Assembly: GCA_016183765.1 (NCBI GenBank)
Contig: JACPEA010000012.1
Coordinates: 1-64,000, forward strand
Direction: 5' to 3'
Source: Bacteroidota bacterium
Lineage (GTDB): Bacteria; Bacteroidota; Bacteroidia; Chitinophagales; Chitinophagaceae
Length of the DNA stretch: 64,000 bases
Shown: in pieces, positions 56,892 to 64,000 of the stretch
How the letters are laid out: the number at the start of each line of letters is the position of its first letter
Numbering within the stretch: position 1 is the first letter of the stretch
Program-made: the position numbers and the translations under genes
The notes under the pieces: model-generated
The model's database searches: none
What the model was told of the DNA's origin: nothing
The model's input: only the letters and a program-made list of their open reading frames with translations

Positions 56892-58406
56892 ATGCCTAAC
56901 GCTGCTCTTCATCGAACTTCCCCACTGGTATTCCTGTTGCTCCTCTTCTGCACTTCTGCCAAAACACAGCCCGGTCACCTGGGTCTTTTTGATCAACAGG
57001 ATGCTATTGGCAACCCAACACAAAAGGGATCTGTTGTGTACCATACAAATGATCAGACCTACCTGCTCACCGGTGCCGGGAAAAATATGTGGTTTGACCA
57101 TGACCAGTTCCACTTTGCCTGGAAAAAGATCAAGGGGGATTTTATCATAAAAGCCACTATCCGTTTTATAGGCAAGGGCTCGGACGAACACCGGAAAATC
57201 GGTATCATCGCAAGGGATCAGCTTACGCCCGACGCACGTCATATCAATGCCTGTGTACACGGAAATACGCTGACATCCATGCAATACAGAGAAGTAGCTG
57301 GTGATTCTACCAGGGAAATCCCCGTATCCTCCTTTCATCCCACCGAAATAGAACTGGAACGCTCAGGCAATGTATTTACTTTTTCCGCTGCCAGCGCCGG
57401 CGAAAACTATAAATCAGTCCGCAAAGAAGTCATCCTGAATGAAGAAGTATATGCAGGTATCTACATCTGTTCCCATGCAGAAAATATTCTGGAGCAGGCT
57501 GTATTCAGCAATGTGCGTATCATCATACCCCCCTCCCGCGATTTTCGGGTTTACCGCGATTACCTGGGGAGCCATCTCGAAGTAATGGATATCGCAACCG
57601 GGCACCGCAGGATATTGCACAGTGCTCCCAATTCACTGCAGGCGCCCAACTGGACGCCCGATAACCAATACCTTATTTACAACGAAGACGGTCTGTTACG
57701 CAGATACGAACTGGCCACCGGAAAAATTTCTGTACTGAACACGGGCTTTGCCAGGGATAACAATAATGACCATGCGCTTTCATTCGATGGCAAACGAATG
57801 GCTATCAGCAACCATACCGGGCCTGAACATACTTCTGTGATCTACACGTTACCCGTTAGCGGCTCCGACAAACCAGAGCAGATCACATCCGAAAAAGATG
57901 GACATTCTTACCTGCATGGCTGGTCGCCGGATGGCAGCAAACTGCTTTTTACCGGTCAACGGGGAAAAGAGTGGAATATCTGGTCTGTGGATATCGCCAC
58001 TAAAAAACAAATCCGGTTAACTGAAGACCCCTTGCTGGATGACGGACCCGAATATACGCCTGACGGTAAATATATTTATTTCAATTCGGTCCGCACGGGC
58101 ACCATGAAACTCTGGAGAATGAAACCAGATGGCTCGGAACAGGAGCAGGTAACATTTGATGCATACAACGACTGGTTCCCCCATATATCGCCCGATGGTA
58201 AATGGATCGTGTACCTTTCCTTTCCCAAAGAGATCGACCCTTCCTCCCATCCCTTTTACCAGAAAGTATACCTTCGGCTGATGCCTGCGGGTGGCGGCGT
58301 TCCCAGAACCATTGCGTATGTATATGGCGGACAGGGAACCATCAATGTACCCAGCTGGTCGCCCGACAGCAAAAAAATCGCTTTTGTGAGTAATACTAAA
58401 CTATGA
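56892..58406 (+). CDS. TolB/PD40 beta-propeller protein with N-terminal DUF1349/LamG-like region (secreted)
   Basis: SDKPEQITSEKDGHSYLHGWSPDGSKLLFTGQRGKEWNIWSVDIATKKQIRLTEDPLLDDGPEYTPDGKYIYFNS repeats. Confidence 0.88.
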   Translation: MPNAALHRTSPLVFLLLLFCTSAKTQPGHLGLFDQQDAIGNPTQKGSVVYHTNDQTYLLTGAGKNMWFDHDQFHFAWKKIKGDFIIKATIRFIGKGSDEHRKIGIIARDQLTPDARHINACVHGNTLTSMQYREVAGDSTREIPVSSFHPTEIELERSGNVFTFSAASAGENYKSVRKEVILNEEVYAGIYICSHAENILEQAVFSNVRIIIPPSRDFRVYRDYLGSHLEVMDIATGHRRILHSAPNSLQAPNWTPDNQYLIYNEDGLLRRYELATGKISVLNTGFARDNNNDHALSFDGKRMAISNHTGPEHTSVIYTLPVSGSDKPEQITSEKDGHSYLHGWSPDGSKLLFTGQRGKEWNIWSVDIATKKQIRLTEDPLLDDGPEYTPDGKYIYFNSVRTGTMKLWRMKPDGSEQEQVTFDAYNDWFPHISPDGKWIVYLSFPKEIDPSSHPFYQKVYLRLMPAGGGVPRTIAYVYGGQGTINVPSWSPDSKKIAFVSNTKL

Positions 58407-58494
58407 TCAGGATAGCAGGTAATGATACCCCTATCAATAGAGAAAAAACAGGGACACTTATTCAATACCGTATCTTACATACAATACAAAGCCC

Positions 58495-59811
58495 ATGGTA
58501 TTCCTCATCATTTTATTCGCGATCGCCTTACAGGTATTTCTTACCGTAAAAAAAATCAGCCCGTTTCTGTCGCTCCTGGTGGTTGCCATTGTATCCGGTC
58601 TGTTGTTGGGCATGGAACCATCTGTACTGCTGACGTCCATTGAAAAAGGGGTGGGCAGCACGCTTGGCGGACTTGCCCTCATTGTTTGCCTGGGCGCCGT
58701 TCTGGGAAAAATATTGGAAACCAGTGGTGCCGCCGAACAGATCTCCGGCACGCTGATCAACGGTTTTGGTGAAAAAAATATTCAATGGGCTGTGCTGCTC
58801 ACCGGTTTTCTGATCGGTATCCCACTTTATTACAACGCAGGATTTGTGATCCTGGTGCCATTGGTATTTTCCATCGCCCGTAGAACAGGCCTTCCGTTAT
58901 TGTATATCGTTATGCCCATGGCAGCTTCCTTATCAACCACACATTGTTTTCTTCCACCCCATCCCGGACCGGTAGTACTGGTCAACGCTTTTAAGGCCAA
59001 TATGGGTAAAACACTGATGTATGGACTTGTGATAGCCATCCCGGCAGTGATCATTGCCGGACCGTTACTGGGAAGGGTTTTAAAAAACAGGAAAGCCGGC
59101 AGCTACGACCTGTTTGGAGATACGGACCCGGTTGCACACGAACACCTGCCTTCCGTTCTATCCAGCTTTTGCATTGCCCTGATGCCGGTTGTACTCATCA
59201 GTATGGCTGTGATCGGCAATCTTATCCTTGACAAAGAAAATGTGCTTCGTCGTTTCCTGGCTTTTACCGGTGACTCCACCATTGCCTTATTGTTGGCCGT
59301 AATTGCCGCGATCTATTTTTTTGGATTACGGATCCACAAGACCATGCCACAGGTAATGCAATGGGCATCCGATGCCATTTCCGGTATAGCGGTGATCTTA
59401 CTGACCATTACAGCTGGTGGCGTATTCAAGCAGGTGCTGATCGATAGTGGTACCGGCAGTTATATATCTTCCTTCAGCAGCACACTGGAAATGCCACCCC
59501 TGTTATTTGCCTGGATCTTAACGGCGCTATTACGTGTTACGATGGGTTCAGCAACCGTTGCAGGATTAACAGCGGCCGGTATTGTATCACCACTGGTTGC
59601 TGCCGGTCATGTATCGCCTGAGCTGATGGTACTGGCCGTTGGAGCGGGCAGCGTATTCGGATCGCATATCAACGATTCAGGTTTCTGGATGTATAAGGAG
59701 TTCTTCGGGTTGTCTTTAAAAGAAACATTCCTGTCGTGGACGGTCATGGAAACATTGATCTCCATCATCGGTCTCGCAGGAGTATGGATACTGCAGCTGT
59801 TTATCCGGTAA
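58495..59811 (+). CDS. Gluconate:H+ symporter (GntP family)
   Basis: VKKISPFLSLLVVAIVSGLLLGM; PLYYNAGFVILVPLVFSIARRTGLPLLYIVMPMAASLSTTHCFLPPHPGPV. Confidence 0.95.
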   Translation: MVFLIILFAIALQVFLTVKKISPFLSLLVVAIVSGLLLGMEPSVLLTSIEKGVGSTLGGLALIVCLGAVLGKILETSGAAEQISGTLINGFGEKNIQWAVLLTGFLIGIPLYYNAGFVILVPLVFSIARRTGLPLLYIVMPMAASLSTTHCFLPPHPGPVVLVNAFKANMGKTLMYGLVIAIPAVIIAGPLLGRVLKNRKAGSYDLFGDTDPVAHEHLPSVLSSFCIALMPVVLISMAVIGNLILDKENVLRRFLAFTGDSTIALLLAVIAAIYFFGLRIHKTMPQVMQWASDAISGIAVILLTITAGGVFKQVLIDSGTGSYISSFSSTLEMPPLLFAWILTALLRVTMGSATVAGLTAAGIVSPLVAAGHVSPELMVLAVGAGSVFGSHINDSGFWMYKEFFGLSLKETFLSWTVMETLISIIGLAGVWILQLFIR

Positions 59812-59843
59812 ACAGCGCAAAATATTTTCCGCTTCGTTTATCC

Positions 59844-60272
59844 TTACGATTGGATGTAACTATGCAGGTGTGAAATAGTTTCCTGCTGCGTTGAAATGGT
59901 TTCCGTAACCACATCATTGATAGAGATGATACCCGCCAGCTGACCATTTTCAATCACAGGCAGGTAACGGATATGTTTATCCGACATCAGCTGCATACAG
60001 GCATCTACGGTATCAGACTGTTTGATCACAGGAAAATCCGCGGTCATGATCTCCCGCACCGGAGTTTCACTTGAATAGCGCCCCATCAGGATCACTTTCC
60101 GGGAATAATCGCGTTCTGTCATGATACCCAGAAAAGTATCCTTCTCCATGATCACCACAGAACCGATATTCTGTTCAGACATGATTTTTAATGCTGCGAT
60201 TACCGTGGTTTCCGGTGTTACGGTGGTTACCCGGTTCCCTTTTCTTTTTAGAATATCACTTACTTTATGCAT
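59844..60272 (-). CDS. Tandem CBS-domain protein
   Basis: VTPETTVIAALKIMSEQNIGSVVIMEKDTFLGIMTERDY and KQSDTVDACMQLMSDKHIRYLPVIENGQLAGIISINDVV; start at MHKVSD. Confidence 0.92.
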   Translation of the reverse strand: MHKVSDILKRKGNRVTTVTPETTVIAALKIMSEQNIGSVVIMEKDTFLGIMTERDYSRKVILMGRYSSETPVREIMTADFPVIKQSDTVDACMQLMSDKHIRYLPVIENGQLAGIISINDVVTETISTQQETISHLHSYIQS

Positions 60273-60474
60273 ATGGCAGAATTTACCACATAAGTTAACA
60301 CAATTTCTCGGGATTGTCAAGTCCCATATTTCTTCAACCATCCTAATTGTCTGATAATCAGTTATAAAAACACCTAATATTGTCAATAAGCCAAAATTTC
60401 ACTAAAAAAAACCTGGTGGTGTTTCATACACCATTACAGTTCTGTAACTTGATTACTCATTTAAAACCTATCTT

Positions 60475-60771
60475 ATGAAAAAACTACTCATCATCATTGC
60501 TGCTGTTCTCTGCTTTTCTACCGCTTCATTTGCCCAGGCCAAACCTTCGTCAGAAAAAGCCAAAGCAGCCACCAGCAAGACCACCCCGGCCGATACCAAA
60601 AAAGCCAGTACTGCCGCACCTGTTAAAAAAGACGGCACACCCGACATGCGTTACAAAGCCAACAAGGAAGCCGCCAAAACCGCAGCTCCTGCTGGTCCCT
60701 TAAAAAAAGATGGCACACCGGATATGCGCCACAAAGCCAACAAAGAAGCCGCAGCCAAAAAGAAAGGGTAA
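60475..60771 (+). CDS. Small exported Ala/Lys-rich protein with duplicated KKDGTPDMRxKANKEAA motif
   Basis: Signal peptide MKKLLIIIAAVLCFSTASFAQ; VKKDGTPDMRYKANKEAAK and LKKDGTPDMRHKANKEAAA. Confidence 0.8.
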   Translation: MKKLLIIIAAVLCFSTASFAQAKPSSEKAKAATSKTTPADTKKASTAAPVKKDGTPDMRYKANKEAAKTAAPAGPLKKDGTPDMRHKANKEAAAKKKG

Positions 60772-60785
60772 TCCAGGTACCTGCC

Positions 60786-60824
60786 CAATAAAAAACTTTC
60801 CGTCATGCGGAAGGTTTTTTATTG
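60786..60824 (+). terminator. Hairpin terminator
   Basis: caataaaaaactttccg-tcatg-cggaaggttttttattg. Confidence 0.8.
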
Positions 60825-60880
60825 ATAAGCACATTTACATAAAATACCAAAATCCTGCTATAAGCGGCGGAAATACTATG

Positions 60881-62113
60881 TTATCCGAGCGCTGCGGCCG
60901 CTACAGACCGTGCAGCGATCCAGCCGCTGGTCCAGGCATGCTGGAAATTGAATCCACCAGTGATGCCATCTACATCCAGTATTTCCCCGGCAAAATAGAT
61001 CCCGGATTGTTTACGGCTTTGCAGGGTATTGGGATCTACTTCTGCCAGCTGAATACCGCCACAGGTAACAAATTCTTCTTTAAAAGTGGTTTTTCCTTTC
61101 ACCGGTAATTCCTGCGCTGAAAGGTTTTTGATCAGTTTATTCTGCTGTTTAGCCGGTATTTCGGCCCATCGTATATCCGGGTTGCTATCGCTCACCTGCA
61201 ACAGGTACAACCATAACCGGTTGGGCAAACCAAAGGGGTTCCTGTTTCCCATTTTCATGGTGGCATGGGTTTCCCGGTAAGCCGACCAGGCCATACGCAG
61301 ATCCTGTTCTGTTTGTCCGGGCAGCCAGTTCACCAGCAATGTGAATTGATATTGTTTATCGGCCAGTTGCCTGGCTCCCCAGGCAGATAAGCGCAGGATG
61401 GCAGGCCCGCTCATACCCCAGTGGGTGATCAGCAGCGGCCCCTGTTCTGCCAGTTTGGTACCCAGTACCTTAACAGCGGCGTTTTCTACGGCAACACCCA
61501 TCAGTTCTGTAATACTGTTGCCCGGCATATTACAGGTAAATAAGGAAGGAACCGGCTCCGCAATACTATGACCCAACTCACGCAACCAGCCGAACATAAT
61601 TGATTTTGGATAACCACCGCAGGCAACGCATACATAACCGGCTGTGAAAACAGCACCAGGCGTGCGAATAGAAAAACCATTGGGCGTGACCGCTATCTGC
61701 TGTACTTCGCATTGCACCAGTACCTTGACACCATATTTAACTGCCTCTCGCAGCAGGCAGTTAACGATCGTCTGCGAATCGTCCGTTACAGGGAACATCC
61801 TGCCGTCTGCTTCCGTTTTCAGTTGAACACCGCGTTCTGCAAACCACTCAATAGTGTCTCCGGGATGGAAAGAGTGAAAGGTCTTTTTAACAAAATGCTG
61901 TCCTCTCGGGTATCGTTTTACCAGTTCAGGGATATCAAAACAAGCATGTGTTACGTTACAACGTCCACCACCACTCACTTTCACTTTCGACAATAACTTA
62001 TTCGACTTTTCAACAATGGTCACTTTCAATTCCGGGTTCATGCGTGCGGCATTCACTGCACAGAAAAATCCGGCAGCACCGCCTCCAATTACTAACAGTG
62101 ATTTGTCTCTCAT
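60881..62113 (-). CDS. HI0933/YhiN-like NAD(P)/FAD-dependent oxidoreductase
   Basis: LLVIGGGAAGFFCAVNAARM; KVKVSGGGRCNVTHACFD; SGIYFAGEILDVDGITGGFNFQHAWTSGWIAA. Confidence 0.95.
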   Translation of the reverse strand: MRDKSLLVIGGGAAGFFCAVNAARMNPELKVTIVEKSNKLLSKVKVSGGGRCNVTHACFDIPELVKRYPRGQHFVKKTFHSFHPGDTIEWFAERGVQLKTEADGRMFPVTDDSQTIVNCLLREAVKYGVKVLVQCEVQQIAVTPNGFSIRTPGAVFTAGYVCVACGGYPKSIMFGWLRELGHSIAEPVPSLFTCNMPGNSITELMGVAVENAAVKVLGTKLAEQGPLLITHWGMSGPAILRLSAWGARQLADKQYQFTLLVNWLPGQTEQDLRMAWSAYRETHATMKMGNRNPFGLPNRLWLYLLQVSDSNPDIRWAEIPAKQQNKLIKNLSAQELPVKGKTTFKEEFVTCGGIQLAEVDPNTLQSRKQSGIYFAGEILDVDGITGGFNFQHAWTSGWIAARSVAAAALG

Positions 62114-62114
62114 A

Positions 62115-63638
62115 TTAATACATCGTCATGATCGCTGCCATTGTTTCTATACCATTCCACAAGTTCCGGATACGTATGTTCTCATTCTCGGCATGCTGGT
62201 TATTATCGTGGTTCGCCACAGGAACGGTGATGGTAGTGGCTTTCAAATGTTTCTCAAATAAGAAGAGGGGCAGGCTGCCACCCATGGTAGGTATCAACAC
62301 TACTTTATCAGAGGTTGTACTCTTCACAGCTTCGATCACATCCTGTACCACCGGCATGTCCATGGGGGTTCTTTGTGCATTATACCCTCCACTGAGTTTC
62401 ACCCTGGCAATACGGGAAAATATGTTCCTTTCTGCTTCTGTCGGTTCCTCTTCCGTAATATAATAACCCTGTTCGCGTATATGATTCACCACCCGCTCCT
62501 GCTGCCTTTTATAATCATTACCGGGCACCATCCGCAGGTCCAGCACCGCTGCAGCCGTTGTGGGTATCACATTACTGGCTTTCGCACCCACATTCCCGCT
62601 TTGCATACCATTGATGTTCAGGGAAGGCATCATGATCGCTTCACCAAGATCCACGCCGGGCATTTCTTCCGCAACAAAATGCAATTCCTCTTTTAACTGG
62701 TTGCCGACCGGAGGCATTTCACTGATCGCTTTTTTTTCCTGTGCAGTCAGCGGTATCACATCATCGTAAAATCCCCGGATGGTCACACGGCCTGTTTCAT
62801 CTTTCATGGAAGCCAGTAACCTGGCCAGCAACAAGCCGGGATTCGGGGCCCAGTTGCCGTAATGTCCGCTATGCAAAGGGCGGGTTGCCCCATAGATCGT
62901 AATGTCTACATGCGCATCGCCCCTGGCACCAAACAAAATGGCTTTTTTACCTGATTGATGAACAGGCCCATCGCAGATGACCCATAGATCCGAGCGGAGT
63001 AAGGTTTTGTGTTTATCAAACAGGCTACCCAGGTTGGGTGATCCTGCTTCTTCCTCCCCTTCAAAAAAGAACTTGATATTATAATGCAACGGCAAGCCTG
63101 CTTTTTGTATAGATTCATAGGCGTTGAGTATGGCCATGATACCTGCTTTATCATCCGAAGCTCCCCGGGCATATATACGCCAGTCCGGATCATATTTACC
63201 ACCTGCCTCCGGAAAAGCCACGATGGCCGCTCCCTGTTCCAGCGAACCCTTTACCAGCTTTGGCACAAATGGCTTCAAACCTTTTGCCCACTGCGTGCTA
63301 TCGACCGGCTGACCATCATAATGCGCATAAAAAATAAGTGTACGCGTAGCGCCAGGAACCATTACTTCTCCATAAATAGCGGGTGTTGCAGTACTGGATT
63401 CATTTTGCAGCAACTGCACATGTTGTATGTTCCTTTGCCGCATCATCTGCATGATAAAAGCGGCATTCCTGTTCAGGCCGGCTTTATCCGCAGCAATATT
63501 GGGGACCGATAAAAAACGGATATATTCCTGCATCCATATAGTCTCCTTCTGTTCGCGCACCGAACGGATGCGCAGGGTTTCATCCGACTGCGAATGAACA
63601 CATACAGGGAGCAATAAGCATAGCAGCCATGTTCTCAT
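62115..63638 (-). CDS. M20-family dipeptidase
   Basis: TLIFYAHYDGQPVDSTQW; IYARGASDDKAGIMAILNA; FFFEGEEEAGSPNL. Confidence 0.93.
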   Translation of the reverse strand: MRTWLLCLLLPVCVHSQSDETLRIRSVREQKETIWMQEYIRFLSVPNIAADKAGLNRNAAFIMQMMRQRNIQHVQLLQNESSTATPAIYGEVMVPGATRTLIFYAHYDGQPVDSTQWAKGLKPFVPKLVKGSLEQGAAIVAFPEAGGKYDPDWRIYARGASDDKAGIMAILNAYESIQKAGLPLHYNIKFFFEGEEEAGSPNLGSLFDKHKTLLRSDLWVICDGPVHQSGKKAILFGARGDAHVDITIYGATRPLHSGHYGNWAPNPGLLLARLLASMKDETGRVTIRGFYDDVIPLTAQEKKAISEMPPVGNQLKEELHFVAEEMPGVDLGEAIMMPSLNINGMQSGNVGAKASNVIPTTAAAVLDLRMVPGNDYKRQQERVVNHIREQGYYITEEEPTEAERNIFSRIARVKLSGGYNAQRTPMDMPVVQDVIEAVKSTTSDKVVLIPTMGGSLPLFLFEKHLKATTITVPVANHDNNQHAENENIRIRNLWNGIETMAAIMTMY

Positions 63639-63671
63639 CTTAGCGGTTTTACCGTAAGGTACAAGAAAAGA

Positions 63672-64000
63672 TCAGTAATAGCTGGTGTTCAGGTTGGCGT
63701 TCGCCTTCTCGGCCGCTTCAATGATGCTGTAATCAGATAAGACCAATGCCTGGTTCCTTTTGATACAAACATCATGTTCAAAATGGACCGATGGTTTGCC
63801 ATCCCGGGTTCTAACGGTCCAGCCATCCTCTTCCGTATACACTTCGCGTGAGCCGAGGTTGATCATTGGCTCAATGGCCAGTACCAGGTTCTCTTTCAGT
63901 TTGGGTCCTGTGCCGCGTTTGCCATAGTTGGGCACCTGTGGGTCTTCGTGCAGGCTGCGGCCCAGGCCATGGCCTACCAATTCCCTCACCACACCGTATC
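63672..64000 (-). CDS. map: Type I methionyl aminopeptidase, C-terminal part (5' end beyond window)
   Basis: [51 protein letters not shown]...HFEHDVCI. Confidence 0.93.
   Translation of the reverse strand, partial: YGVVRELVGHGLGRSLHEDPQVPNYGKRGTGPKLKENLVLAIEPMINLGSREVYTEEDGWTVRTRDGKPSVHFEHDVCIKRNQALVLSDYSIIEAAEKANANLNTSYY

Overview
This is a 64 kb chromosomal window from a Bacteroidota genome, probably Chitinophagaceae. That placement is inferred from the T9SS C-terminal domains, PorP/SprF, DUF4835/DUF4296, the Bacteroidetes-type RpoZ and the gene order. Most of it is ordinary core-genome content: gltA, tgt, rsmG, rsmI, purS, pssA, recG, trpS, pckA, hpt, dnaJ/grpE, scoAB, coaBC, rpoZ, bamD, rpsA, a xylose/uronate catabolism cluster (uxuA, SSS symporter, galM, xylA, xylB) and map running off the right edge.

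The non-routine signals are:
(1) An accessory island at about 26.1-30.05 kb. It is bracketed by copies of a ~340-bp hairpin-ended, MITE/REP-like element and contains an IS21-like end remnant.
(2) A set of intergenic short-word repeat loci (words of about 7-10 bp, different at each locus). Most are arranged as inverted repeats that would form long hairpins; some words recur at distant loci.
(3) Twin TACGAA-N4-TTCGTA operators upstream of an exported coiled-coil protein.
(4) A lone HhH plus PD-(D/E)XK-like protein, a possible defence nuclease.
(5) A His-rich/CDCC lipoprotein coupled to a TlpA-like thioredoxin.
(6) A nearly cargo-free T9SS substrate.
(7) A tRNA pseudogene or tandem tRNA 3' duplication at the left edge.

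I found no CRISPR array, prophage, rRNA operon or intact transposase. I do not see a clear-cut new multi-gene system. The repeat system (2) and the hairpin element (1) are the best candidates for something undescribed. All assignments come from reading the sequence and supplied translations; no database search was run.
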